Source: Oleiagrimonas soli (GTDB taxonomy: Bacteria > Pseudomonadota > Gammaproteobacteria > Xanthomonadales > Rhodanobacteraceae). From it: 64,000 nt of DNA. Location: NCBI RefSeq assembly GCF_000761445.1, contig NZ_KN196471.1, forward strand, positions 177,554 through 241,553, given 5' to 3'. Below are positions 32,301 to 40,570 of the stretch, one piece after another. The position numbers and the translations under genes were made by a program. Under the pieces are notes generated by a model. The model did no database searches. It worked only from the letters and a program-made list of their open reading frames with translations, and was not told where the DNA came from. Numbering within the stretch: position 1 is the stretch's first letter; each line of letters starts with the position of its first letter.

Positions 32301-35013
32301 ACTGATCATGGACCTGATCGCATCCGGGCTCGGAGCCAATCTGCTCGACAGGCCGGGTGGCATCTTCGTGCGACCTGCGCCACAACTTTCGCGCGAGGAT
32401 CGCCTGCTGACCCAGGCGGCGTCGCGAATCGTATTGTCCGACACGCGCGGCAGCCTGCACGATCAGATTCATCGACACTGGGCGGAAGCGCTGCTGCCAC
32501 GCTTCCATCCCGAACATCTGGTCGATGGCGGTGAAGCTGCAACCAACGCCGACACGGCGACCGAGCCGGCATCGCCGGCACCGGTTCTCGACAACCCGTT
32601 CGGCGGCTTCAGCGAGGATGGCCGCGAGTACGAGATCGTCACGAAGGCCGGCCACGTCACACCGGCACCGTGGGTCAACGTTCTGGCCAACCCCGATTTC
32701 GGCACGGTGATCTCCGAAAGTGGAGGCGCGTACACATGGAGCGAGAATGCGCACGAGTTCCGCCTGACCCCGTGGGTCAACGACCCGGTCACGGACGCCA
32801 GCGGCGAGGGCCTTTTCCTGCGCGACGAAGAAAGCGGCCGCTACTGGTCGCCGACGCCGTTGCCACGACGCGGGAGCGCGACCTATCGCACGCGTCACGG
32901 CTTCGGCTATAGCGTATTCGAGCACATCGAGGACGGCATCCACAGCGAACTTTGGGTGTATGTCGCCATCGACATGCCGGTCAAGTTCTCAGTGCTCAAG
33001 GTGCGCAACGCATCGGGCAGGCATCGTCACCTGTCCGCCACCGGCTACGTCGAATGGGTATTGGGCGATCTGCGAACCAAGACGGCCATGCATGTGGTCA
33101 CTGAACTGGATCCAGGCAGCGGCGCGATGTTCGCCCGCAACGCCTATCTGCTGGGCTTTCCACAACACGTTGCCTTCTTCGATGTCGATGCAGCGGATCG
33201 CAGCCTCACCGGTGACCGTAGCGAGTTCATCGGCCGTAATGGCAGTCTTCGCGCTCCGGCGGCCATGGCCCAACACCCGTTGTCCGGACGTATCGGGGCC
33301 GGTCTTGATCCCTGTGGCGCGATTCGCACAGATTTCGAATTGGACGACGGCGGCTGTCATGAAGTGGTATTTCGTCTCGGTGCCGCCGCAACCACGAGCA
33401 CGGCGAGCACCCTGGCCAAACGTTGTCGCGGCACCGGTACGGCCGCCGATGCACTGGAGACCGTCCAGGCACACTGGAAGCAGCTACTTGGCGCGGTGCA
33501 GGTGGATACGCCCGATCCTTCCGTAAACCTGCTTGCCAACGGGTGGCTCATGTATCAGGTGATCGCCTCGCGTTTCTATGCGCGCAGCGGATACTACCAG
33601 TCCGGTGGCGCCTTCGGCTTCCGCGATCAACTACAAGATGCCATGGCGATGATCCACACCGATTCCGACCTGGTGCGGCAGCACGTGCTGTATTGCGCCG
33701 CTCATCAGTTCCCCGAGGGGGACGTACAGCACTGGTGGCACCCGCCTCAGGATCACGGCGTACGCACGCACTGTTCGGATGATTACCTTTGGTTGGCATT
33801 GGTGACCAGCCGGTATGTACGCATCACCGGCGACAGCAGCATCCTGGATGCCAAGGCCAGCTACATCGAGGGACGCGCACTGCATGCTGGGGAAGAGTCC
33901 TACTACGACCTCCCCGGGTACTCATCGCTGCGCGAAACGCTTTACCAGCACTGTGTCCGGGCCATCGAGCACAGCATGCCTCGAGGCGTACATGGCTTGC
34001 CGCTGATCGGAACGGGCGACTGGAACGACGGCATGAACCGTGTAGGCAAGGGTGCAAAGGGTGAAAGCGTATGGCTGGCCTTTTTCCTGTATGAGGTGTT
34101 GACGAAATTTGCCGACACGGCCCGGGTGCATGGCGACGAGGTCTTTGCCCGTCGATGCGAAGTAGAGGCCCATGCCCTGCAGCAGCCACTGGAGCGACAT
34201 GGGTGGGATGGCGATTGGTATCGGCGAGCCTATTTCGACGATGGCTCTCCGCTGGGCTCAGCCCGCAACGATGCCTGCCGCATCGACTCCATCTCCCAGA
34301 GTTGGTCGGTGTTGTCCGCCGCCGTATCGGAAGACAGGCAGCGCAAGGCCATGCAATCCCTCGATGAACATTTAGTGCGACGCGACCTGCAACTGGTGCA
34401 GCTACTGGATCCGCCGTTCGACGATGATTCGTTACTGGACCCCGGATACATCAAGGGGTATGCCCCTGGCGTGCGCGAAAACGGCGGCCAATACACGCAT
34501 GCCGCCATATGGGCTGCGATGGCATTTGCCGCCCTGGGTGACTCCGGGCGTGCCTGGGACGTGCTGGACATCATCAACCCCATCCATCGCGGCATGAATG
34601 CCGCATCGATTGGCGTATACAAAGTCGAACCCTATGTGGTGGCAGCAGATGTGTACGCCGTGCCGCCACATGCCGGTCGTGGAGGCTGGAGTTGGTATAC
34701 CGGATCGGCGGGTTGGATGTACCGATTGATCACGGAATCCTTGCTCGGCCTGCGCGTCGAGGGTAACCGTTTGCATTTCGTGCCCGTTGTTCCGTCGACG
34801 TGGAGACGATTCGTCGTTCATTATCGTTTTCGCCACACGCTCTATCACATCACCGTGCAAATCGTGGCGCATACCCCACCGCACCCGCCTGTCCTGGATG
34901 GTATCGCCCAGGATAGCGATGCCGTTGCACTGATCGATGACGGTCTGGAGCATCACATCACGATGCAATATCTAAACCGTCCTGGTGTTGCCAGGGAGAA
35001 GGATCGTGTGTAG
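26302..35013 (+). CDS. ndvB: Cyclic beta-1,2-glucan synthase, NdvB type (GT84-glycoamylase-GH94)
   Basis: Giant inner-membrane enzyme of about 2,903 residues that builds, trims and cyclises beta-1,2-glucan from UDP-glucose. Hydrophobic helices lie near residues 420-480, 835-875 and 955-1000. The GT84 domain has the metal site TLDADTQLPRETA near 640 and the QxxRW motif in RQHRWIRGDWQLLPW near 787. A glycoamylase domain follows near 1,150-1,550 (FNYQYRAFGVPGLGLKRGL near 1,445). GH94 phosphorylase-like modules occupy about 1,600-2,890, with GTGDWNDGMN holding the catalytic acid near 2,570 and ENGGQYTHAAIW near 2,730. The start is uncertain: ATG 26302 is preferred over an upstream GTG at 26179, but ribosome-binding sites are weak. 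Length fits full NdvB. The product would be periplasmic glucan for osmotic adaptation or host interaction. Confidence 0.92.
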   Translation: MHSKPIRAFVRIWRSRIGRLLRKPARWAFPPEPALRAELFSADQMERHGIHLARRHDSHASKAKNLLLKRLADNESVLVKSCRMLTLVAQSNQRITPAAEWLLDNYYLIEEQIRTAQKHLPKSYNETLPWLKGGASNGLPRVYDIALEIISHGDGRVDSEGLNRFVVAYQSVMPLTLGELWAIPIMLRLTLIENLRRIAVRVVKNWNERKLAIEWADRLTRTAERDLKSVVLTVAAMAQSDPPMVGSFVAELTRRLQGQSTALAMPLTWIEQNLSESGLNIEQLVQLEAQQQAAMQVSVSNSIGSLRLLDNMDWRAFVETTSIVEQVLREDPAGVYPLMDFATRDLYRHTVERMARTCRQPEASVANAALELAGRDAAAAAKGAVQTHVGYYLLDKGLPLLQHRIGMRWSLHRIWKCALDRAPLPLYLGAITVLTGALSVPFVDTLHTDGWPGYLLALLIVATLLMTSRLAVALANWLVTLTTIPAMLPRLDYSHGIPADARTLVVVPTLVGSEQDIQEQVEGLEIRFLANRDPHLHFGLLTDFMDAPTRVLPGDSTLLTTAHRLIDELNRTYPGGDGDRFFLFHRPRRWNPADRIWMGYERKRGKLCDLNALLLGKGRDQFSLIVGDTALLTRIRYVITLDADTQLPRETAHQFVGTMEHPLNRAVYDPVKRRVVSGYAILQPRVGISLQSTARSTYAQLFGSDAGVDPYTRATSDIYQDLFGQGSFVGKGIYAVKPFEQAMEGRFPDNRILSHDLIEGTYARSGLLSDVQLYEEYPARYSTYVSRQHRWIRGDWQLLPWIAPWVRSANGRIVRNRLSALSRWKLFDNLRRSLEPAALLVILLLGWLVVQKMQSWVIAVLALVFIVPLFSSLLELVQKPHGVGLGQHLSVALRESGRHLLRAVLTLVWLPHEAWYSMDAIARTLWRILFSHRRLLQWNTSRDVERSSTRSLSGMFRLMWVGPVLGGVMFALLWSRPMSLAWAAPLLVAWLVSPVVAWWISRSPARATFRPSVADTRLLRVLARRTWAFFDRHVCEQDHWLPPDNLQQQPEPTIAHRTSPTNMGMALLAHLAAHDLGYLSTARLLQRIDGTLATMQNLPRHRGHFYNWYDTQTLKPLAPRYVSTVDSGNLAGHLLTLRAGLIELPDQPVFDGRVLEGLATTIDVVRETLGTTSPMLPALASLQSELNMVSRAPPLSLWAAAALLEPLLERVERFADHVDAIAESETHYWLQALQAQCRDVAADARFWARLPGRSFDAALRGVAAGPVPTWRDMAEMRIADAPESDREALLTCRRKAEVCVQRCAHLATVAGALTEMDFGFLYDSQRRLLSIGYNLDERRLDAGYYDLLASEVRLTHFVAIAQGQLPQEAWFSLGRLLTTTGGMPVLLSWSGSLFEYLMPMLVMPSYADTLLDQTCRTAVARQIEYGRQLSLPWGMSESGYNAMDVRFNYQYRAFGVPGLGLKRGLGEDIVVAPYATALALMVAPARAVKNLQRLIADGFSGRYGLFEAIDYTPSRLPQGQSHAVVQSFMTHHQGMSLLALVSVLLDEPMQRRFASDRQCQASMLLLQERVPRVAAEYLHAAGMPSAAAISRNDETKLLVFTDPDSPRPAVQLLSNGHYHVMVTSAGGGYSRCRELAVTRWQEDSTCDNWGMFCYLRDVESGAFWSTAHQPTLNPTDHYEAIFSDARAEFRVRQHGIDAHTEIVVSPEDDIELRRMHLTNRSRERRTIEFTSYAEVVLAPALDDAMHPAFSKLFVQTELIEPLQAIICTRRPRSSDEDAPWMCHLLAVHDAHAHAVSYETDRARFIGRGRDLIHPLAMDSSIGTDDRLSNSAGAVLDPIVSIRCRLVLEPGQVASIDLVTGIATNRNACLHLIEKYRDRHLADRVFGLAWTHSRVFLSQLNATLSDARLYEKMAAAIIYAHARLRAESGVLSANRRDQSGLWGQSISGDRPIVLLQIGSSAHIELVRQLVQAHAYWRQKGLAVDLVIWNEDQSVYRQHLRELIMDLIASGLGANLLDRPGGIFVRPAPQLSREDRLLTQAASRIVLSDTRGSLHDQIHRHWAEALLPRFHPEHLVDGGEAATNADTATEPASPAPVLDNPFGGFSEDGREYEIVTKAGHVTPAPWVNVLANPDFGTVISESGGAYTWSENAHEFRLTPWVNDPVTDASGEGLFLRDEESGRYWSPTPLPRRGSATYRTRHGFGYSVFEHIEDGIHSELWVYVAIDMPVKFSVLKVRNASGRHRHLSATGYVEWVLGDLRTKTAMHVVTELDPGSGAMFARNAYLLGFPQHVAFFDVDAADRSLTGDRSEFIGRNGSLRAPAAMAQHPLSGRIGAGLDPCGAIRTDFELDDGGCHEVVFRLGAAATTSTASTLAKRCRGTGTAADALETVQAHWKQLLGAVQVDTPDPSVNLLANGWLMYQVIASRFYARSGYYQSGGAFGFRDQLQDAMAMIHTDSDLVRQHVLYCAAHQFPEGDVQHWWHPPQDHGVRTHCSDDYLWLALVTSRYVRITGDSSILDAKASYIEGRALHAGEESYYDLPGYSSLRETLYQHCVRAIEHSMPRGVHGLPLIGTGDWNDGMNRVGKGAKGESVWLAFFLYEVLTKFADTARVHGDEVFARRCEVEAHALQQPLERHGWDGDWYRRAYFDDGSPLGSARNDACRIDSISQSWSVLSAAVSEDRQRKAMQSLDEHLVRRDLQLVQLLDPPFDDDSLLDPGYIKGYAPGVRENGGQYTHAAIWAAMAFAALGDSGRAWDVLDIINPIHRGMNAASIGVYKVEPYVVAADVYAVPPHAGRGGWSWYTGSAGWMYRLITESLLGLRVEGNRLHFVPVVPSTWRRFVVHYRFRHTLYHITVQIVAHTPPHPPVLDGIAQDSDAVALIDDGLEHHITMQYLNRPGVAREKDRV

Positions 35014-35026
35014 AGACGGCGAAACT

Positions 35027-36667
35027 TCATGAAGGGTCGGCACATGACTTCCCGGCCGCACAAAAAGGCAGCGTGACGATGAACTGACTGCCCGACCCGG
35101 CGCCGGCACTACGTGCGATCACAGTGCCGCCATGCGCTTCGACCAGCTCACGCACCACCGTGAGCCCAATACCCAGACCGGATCCGCTGAAGCCAATGGC
35201 ATGCGGTTCCTGTGCAAACGGCTCGAAGATCCCGGGCAAGGCGTCGACGGTAATTCCGATCCCGTTATCGGAGACGGTGATTACGATGGCATCGCCATCC
35301 ACCACAGCCGAAAGCCCGATCTCTCCACCTTTGGGTGTGTACTTGGATGCGTTATCGAGCAGGTTGCTGAAGATCTGCACCAGACGCACAGGATCGCCAT
35401 CCAGATCGAGAACACGCGGTGGTACCTGAATCCTCAAGTGCTGCCCGCGCTTGTCCACCGCGGGTCGGTACGCATCGACCGCCTCGACGAGCAAGGCGGC
35501 CAGGTCCACGACCTGACATTCAATCCTGAGCTTGCCGGTACTCGCACGGGAAACATCCAGCAAATCGCTGACTAGACGCGCCATCTGCTCGACTCCTTGC
35601 TCAATGATGGCTTGATAGTGTGGTACCTCGTCCACACCCACCATGCCAATCATTTCGGCCGCAATACGAATGGGCATCAACGGATTGCGCAGCTCATGCG
35701 CGACGACGGCCAGAGAATCTTTCTGCTGCCGTTGCTTCAGTTCTGCGATGGCCTGCAGCTCCTGGGCACTGAGCGCGGCCAACACCAGTTCCTCATTTGC
35801 CTCTCGCAACTGTGCGTGCCGGTGTTCGTATTCGGCCGATGAAAAATCCTGATGACCAAGGGGGTGCCGCATGGGCGCCCGTGCCGGAAACTCCAGACTT
35901 CGGGCAACCGAGGGGTCTTCGCCATGAAAGACGGAACGGCCAAGTCCGATCCGCTTGGCCCGATACATCGCAGTGTCTGCGCGGTCAATGAGTGTCTCGA
36001 CATCCGCGCCATCATCAGGGTAGATGCTGATCCCGATGCTTGCCGTCAGATGCAACGAGTGGTCGCCTACGCGACAGGGAACGGCGATAGACGCGATCAT
36101 CTTGTCGGCGACAAGGATGGCGTCGGAGGCATGAGACACCTCGGTGAGCAGGACCAGGAATTCATCGCCTCCGTAGCGACTGACCATATCCTCCTTGCGA
36201 ACCAGGGCCGCGAGACGCTCCGCCGCCAGCTTGAGCACGCCATCGCCGACCGCATGGCCAAGGGTATCGTTGATCTTCTTGAAGTCATCCAGATCAAAGA
36301 ACAACAGCGCCACTTGTGTGCCGTGACGCTTGGCGAAGGCGATGGCGCCCTCGAACCGGTCGAGCAGGCATACGCGATTGGGCAACGCCGTCAGCGCATC
36401 CAGCTGCGCGGATCGAGATAATTCGCCCAACGCCCGTGAGGCGGCCTCGGCCTCGGTCTTCGCGTTCAGCGCGCAGATGACCAACCGCTCGTTGGCTTCA
36501 AGAAGTTGGTTGGACCGGTTGCTGTCCAGGAAACTTTTTGCCTCAACAACGTCCTGCTGCAAACGAATCAATACCTCACGCGCCTGCACGGCTTGCTCAT
36601 GCAACTGGGCAAGTTCCCGCGCGGCTTTCCGCGCACCGCTTCCTTTGTTGTCAGAGGTCTTGTTCAT
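35027..36667 (-). CDS. GGDEF domain-histidine kinase hybrid protein
   Basis: 546 residues, no membrane helices. A coiled-coil N-terminus (1-100) leads into a diguanylate cyclase domain (about 100-265) with FFDLDDFKKINDTLGH and the active-site loop YGGDEF. RKED five residues before it is an RxxD inhibitory c-di-GMP site. A second coiled coil leads to a HisKA domain with the phospho-acceptor in VVAHELRNPLMPI, and then a HATPase with NLLDNASKYTPKGG, DNGIGI and GSGLGIGLTVV. The order GGDEF then kinase is unusual. ATG 36665-36667 overlaps the KaiC-like gene by 17 bp. No receiver domain is fused and no response regulator is adjacent. Confidence 0.9.
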   Translation of the reverse strand: MNKTSDNKGSGARKAARELAQLHEQAVQAREVLIRLQQDVVEAKSFLDSNRSNQLLEANERLVICALNAKTEAEAASRALGELSRSAQLDALTALPNRVCLLDRFEGAIAFAKRHGTQVALLFFDLDDFKKINDTLGHAVGDGVLKLAAERLAALVRKEDMVSRYGGDEFLVLLTEVSHASDAILVADKMIASIAVPCRVGDHSLHLTASIGISIYPDDGADVETLIDRADTAMYRAKRIGLGRSVFHGEDPSVARSLEFPARAPMRHPLGHQDFSSAEYEHRHAQLREANEELVLAALSAQELQAIAELKQRQQKDSLAVVAHELRNPLMPIRIAAEMIGMVGVDEVPHYQAIIEQGVEQMARLVSDLLDVSRASTGKLRIECQVVDLAALLVEAVDAYRPAVDKRGQHLRIQVPPRVLDLDGDPVRLVQIFSNLLDNASKYTPKGGEIGLSAVVDGDAIVITVSDNGIGITVDALPGIFEPFAQEPHAIGFSGSGLGIGLTVVRELVEAHGGTVIARSAGAGSGSQFIVTLPFCAAGKSCADPS

Positions 36668-38186
36668 GGTGACTGGATTCGTCGCCACCGTCCGCGACGA
36701 TGGCCGTGCGAGATCGAGAAGAAGCCTGCTTTCTCGTTGGCCTTCCCCCGAGCAACCCTTCCTGATCGGACAACATTTCACCGATGTGGATGCCTTCGTC
36801 ATCGATGCTGAATTCGCGCAATTCGTCCGAATGTGCGCTGGCCCGTACCTTGACCACGGCCAATACGCGCCTGATCCGACTGCCGACCTCGATGTAGCGT
36901 TGCAGGATAATTGCGTCGGTCAGAAACGCGGTCCCGTACGGACTGAAGCGCAGATCGATGTAGCGGTCCTCCAGCTCGGAGGTCATCAGGACCGTCACGC
37001 CTTCACCGACCAGGGCATTGACCAGGCGCATGAGCGACTCACGGAAGTCCTCCCTGAACGTCGGAGCCAAGGCAAGTTCGAAGGCCGACAGCGAATCGAT
37101 GACGACGCGACTCGCCTCGAGACGTCGAATCTCGTTCAGAAGCAATTGGACGATCTCATCGATCGAGAGGTCTGGAGCGCGGCTATCCACCAAGCCCACC
37201 TGGCCGCTTTCTATCAGCGCTGCAAGCAAGCCGTTTCGTAATCGGCTGGGGCGCTGTTCGAAGACCGCAATGACTCCGGTCTCGTTACAGCGAGCGCCTT
37301 CCGCCAAGAACGCCGAGGCCAGAATGCTCTTGCCTGATCCTGAAGGCCCTGCCACAAGCACAGAGTATCCACGCGGCAAGCCACCGCCCATCATTTCATC
37401 CAGGAACGGCACGCCCATCAGCAAGCGTGCACCCAGCGATTTCGCGTTCGATGCGTCGCGCTCCGGCAACGCCGCGCCGGCGGGTGCGAACACTTCGAGG
37501 CCGGCGCTGCCGATACGAAATGTATGCAGCCCGGGCAGCGTCGGCTGGCCACGCATTTTCATGATCTCCATCTTGCGGACCATCGAATTGCGCTCGACAC
37601 TCTGTCGCAACCAAATCAGCCCGTCAGCCACGGTGAGTACCGGATTGGCCTCGGCCTCGGTATCGCGTTCGATGAAGTACTCGCCGACCAGGAACGTCGT
37701 GGCCTGCCAGCTGGTCATCAGCATGCCGAGCTGCTGCACGAATTGTTGCAAGTTGTTGTGCGGATCTCCCAGCCCCCTGCTCGCGTGCACCACGGAACGG
37801 AACGAGTCCACGAAGACCAATGCAGGATGATGCGCTTCCACTTCGGCGACGATGCGCTGCAGCACCTGGTCGAGATTCCCGTCCGAGGCGTCATCTGACA
37901 AGTTGATGAAATGGATCGATCGGTTGACCAACGCACTATCGAAGAAATCGAATTGCTGCTGATAGCGAAGCATTTTCAGGGGCGGCTCGCCCAAGACCGT
38001 GAAATACAGCGCCGGACGTTTCGGCGTCGCCAACGCGAACATCATTTGGTGCGCTAGCGTGGTTTTTCCACAGCCGGGCGGCCCGGCGATGAGGTTGAAT
38101 GAAAACTCCGGCAACCCGCCCCCCAACACTTCGTCCAGGCCAGGAACGCCTGTCGCCAGACGATTGATAGTCACTTTGGTGGTCAT
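36651..38186 (-). CDS. KaiC-like dual RecA-fold ATPase
   Basis: 511-residue protein with two tandem KaiC domains. Walker A motifs are GPPGCGKTTLAHQ near residue 35 and AGPSGSGKSILAS near 285; Walker B-like strands are ALVFVDSFRS and RVVIDSLSAFE. The C-terminal block VVKVRASAHSDELREFSI matches the end of the second KaiC domain. Outside cyanobacteria such proteins, without KaiA or KaiB, work in stress or energy-linked signalling, often with an associated histidine kinase, as here. It overlaps the upstream gene by ATGA and the downstream kinase gene by 17 bp, making a tight three-gene operon. Probable hexameric cytoplasmic ATPase/kinase. Confidence 0.9.
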   Translation of the reverse strand: MTTKVTINRLATGVPGLDEVLGGGLPEFSFNLIAGPPGCGKTTLAHQMMFALATPKRPALYFTVLGEPPLKMLRYQQQFDFFDSALVNRSIHFINLSDDASDGNLDQVLQRIVAEVEAHHPALVFVDSFRSVVHASRGLGDPHNNLQQFVQQLGMLMTSWQATTFLVGEYFIERDTEAEANPVLTVADGLIWLRQSVERNSMVRKMEIMKMRGQPTLPGLHTFRIGSAGLEVFAPAGAALPERDASNAKSLGARLLMGVPFLDEMMGGGLPRGYSVLVAGPSGSGKSILASAFLAEGARCNETGVIAVFEQRPSRLRNGLLAALIESGQVGLVDSRAPDLSIDEIVQLLLNEIRRLEASRVVIDSLSAFELALAPTFREDFRESLMRLVNALVGEGVTVLMTSELEDRYIDLRFSPYGTAFLTDAIILQRYIEVGSRIRRVLAVVKVRASAHSDELREFSIDDEGIHIGEMLSDQEGLLGGRPTRKQASSRSRTAIVADGGDESSHHEQDL

Positions 38187-38602
38187 GGCGGGGTGTCCTG
38201 CGCGGGCGGGCCGCTCGAAAAGTGGGCCCATACGGGACGAAGCAATCGCTCAGTGAGCGAAGCACCGATCAGACTGGTCAGCAATTCGCAGAATGTCTGC
38301 AGAAAAGCGCCGCCCGCGACAGCGGCGATAGCGGCGTGCTGTTGTGCAAAAACAGATTTCAGGGCGTCCAGGTCGATGGACGACTGCACCCCTTCGTGCA
38401 TGCCCGTCAGCCACGGATGAGAGGGAGCGACAAGATAGAGGCTGCGCTTGTAAAGCATGGCCACGCCCCGCTGCCCGATGACGGGACTCAGAGCGGCTTC
38501 GATACCCTGCCATGCCGACACCATGCCGTCGGCCACTTGCCCGGCAGTCTCTGCCCGACTAGCGAGAGCCGCCGCGATCCGTTGGCTTTCTTGACTTTCC
38601 AC
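38183..38602 (-). CDS. Conserved-type hypothetical protein preceding the KaiC-like gene
   Basis: 139-residue mainly helical protein without recognised domain. Features seen: a middle block SLYLVAPSHPWLTGMHEG and a C-terminal helix TFCELLTSLIGASLTERLL. No signal peptide. Its TGA overlaps the ATG of the KaiC-like gene (ATGA), so it is the first gene of the KaiC/kinase operon and probably works with it, perhaps as a sensor or adaptor. Confidence 0.65.
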   Translation of the reverse strand: MESQESQRIAAALASRAETAGQVADGMVSAWQGIEAALSPVIGQRGVAMLYKRSLYLVAPSHPWLTGMHEGVQSSIDLDALKSVFAQQHAAIAAVAGGAFLQTFCELLTSLIGASLTERLLRPVWAHFSSGPPAQDTPP

Positions 38603-39475
38603 AAGGATCCGTCATTGGCCACTGGCTCGAGTCTACCGAGTGTACGCTCATTCGAGATTCACGGCCTGATGCGCTCTGCATAGCCAACCGATGCTATGCG
38701 TTCGTTGGAGGGATGGAACTACGACCGCGGCGTGCGCCTGATGCGCACCACTTTGCACCGAAGCCCGGCGGTCAAGTGCGACAACATCCCCTCGCGCGCG
38801 CCCAGCGCTGCCGCTGCTGCGCCTAGGGCGGTTGCCCCAAGACGGCATCCGTTCACGCAAAAGCGCACCATACTCAGCCAACTGCATCGACACTTCTTCG
38901 ACAAGACACCTTTCTGTTGAAGCAGGCTTTTGCACACGACCTGCAAGCTGCTTCATCGCGATGGCGCGCCATCGTCATCCATGCGATCGGATGTCAGGGT
39001 CTCCTGAATTTCGTCTGCATCAGGAACGATTTCGTTGCAGTCACGCTCCGAATCCGAAGTCGGAGTCAACAAAGGGACATACCTACCGTAATAACCCGGC
39101 GACCAATTGCTTCGCCTGTTGTTGTCTCCCCGAAGAGATGGTTCGATGTGGGCGTGGTGCGGATAAAAATACAGCATGTCGCTTGCAGTGGGAGTGCGCA
39201 TACATTGTGCTCTTTTGAACGCTACCATGGCTTGAGTCGACCACAGGGCAATCGGCCATAACTCTGATTCAACCAGAGGTCACGATTTTGCAGGGTAATG
39301 TTCATACCGAAAATCGGAGCGTCTGAAAGTCACGTGACTTCGATCTACGCCTCGCCAGGGTACTCCGAATAAACGGCGTATTCCGCCGCGCACCCAACCT
39401 CTGCGGCCTCTATTTACGTCCAGTACAGGGGGTACGGCGCAATCATTCATCACCCTCGGTCGTGCAGATAGGTTC
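38603..39475. other. Intergenic region without confident genes
   Basis: 873 bp between the divergent KaiC operon and the ATP-grasp gene. Several open frames exist on both strands, but none has a good ribosome-binding site, recognisable family or balanced composition. It presumably carries both promoters. Confidence 0.5.
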
Positions 39476-40570
39476 ATGACCGTCTTTCGCGCTCATGCTT
39501 CCTCGCTAAGACAGCCGCAACGGCTGCCCTGCCGGCGTGGAGCTATTGAACGTATTCCCTACCCGGTATGCCTGATACCGCTGATCGCTCAATGGATCTG
39601 GCTTGGGCTGCGTTACCGCAGTCTTACCCTGCCCTCCTGCGCCAACCCGGGCATCACGGCAGGAGGTTTGGTCGGGGACTGCAAATCCGAATATTTCGAC
39701 CGAATGGGTCCGCGCGCGCACGCTCGTATCGCGCCTTATGTCCTGCTTTGTGGACACGGCGCAACGTCACTGACAAACGCACTGAAAGCCATGCGGGAAC
39801 ACGGCTTGATGTTTCCCGTGGTCGCCAAGCCGGACCTCGGCTGGTGCGGATATGGCGTGCGCCGCATCAACACGACCACAGAACTGCAAAGCTATCTGAC
39901 CCAGTTCCCGGCGGGAGCTGCATTGCTCCTTCAACGGTACTTGTCCGAGCCGGGCGAAGCAGGAATCTTTTATATGCGGGAACCCGGACAGGTCACCGGT
40001 CGGATTGTCGGGCTTTTGCTGCGCCACCACCCGCAAGTCGTCGGTGACGGAAAACGCACCATCGCCCAATTGCTAGACGACGATCCGCGCCTGAGGCACC
40101 GATTTCGCCATCATCTCAACTGCGATCACCATAACGTCGCCACCATACCGCGTGCCGGCGAACGCGTACGACTCTCCACCATCGGATCGTTCCGCGTCGG
40201 CGCAACCTACGAGGATGGGATCCGCCATCAAAGCGACATCCTGACAGCCACCGTTGATTCCATCGCATGCGACATGCCGCAGTTCCACGCAGGCCGCCTC
40301 GATGTACGATTCGCCAGCATCCATGCCCTGCGCCGCGGTCAATTCACAATCATGGAAGTCAACGGCGCAGGCTCCGAAGCAGGACAGGCATGGGACCCGA
40401 AGTACACGCTCCGCCAGGCGTACCGAATCGTTTTCGCCAAGCAACGCATGCTGTTCGCGCTAGGTGCAATCAATCGCGCGCGCGGACATCGACCGATCCG
40501 CCTGACTGCGCTGGTTCGACACTGGCTGCATCAGCAAGCGATCCTGAGGCACTACCCGGCATCCAATTGA
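39476..40570 (+). CDS. ATP-grasp family protein (carboxylate-amine/thiol ligase-like)
   Basis: 364 residues. After a hydrophobic segment near residues 30-50 comes LPSCANPGITAGGLVGDCKS, then an ATP-grasp core. The core has FPVVAKPDLGWCGYGVRRI near 118 (ATP-binding Lys), a LLLQRYLSEPGEAGIFYMR strand near 150, and the metal-binding end GRLDVRFASIHALRRGQF / IMEVNGAGSE near 280-305. These enzymes activate a carboxylate as acyl phosphate and join it to an amine or thiol. The substrate is unknown and no partner enzyme is adjacent. ATG 39476. It resembles D-Ala-D-Ala-ligase-fold proteins often found alone. Confidence 0.8.
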   Translation: MTVFRAHASSLRQPQRLPCRRGAIERIPYPVCLIPLIAQWIWLGLRYRSLTLPSCANPGITAGGLVGDCKSEYFDRMGPRAHARIAPYVLLCGHGATSLTNALKAMREHGLMFPVVAKPDLGWCGYGVRRINTTTELQSYLTQFPAGAALLLQRYLSEPGEAGIFYMREPGQVTGRIVGLLLRHHPQVVGDGKRTIAQLLDDDPRLRHRFRHHLNCDHHNVATIPRAGERVRLSTIGSFRVGATYEDGIRHQSDILTATVDSIACDMPQFHAGRLDVRFASIHALRRGQFTIMEVNGAGSEAGQAWDPKYTLRQAYRIVFAKQRMLFALGAINRARGHRPIRLTALVRHWLHQQAILRHYPASN

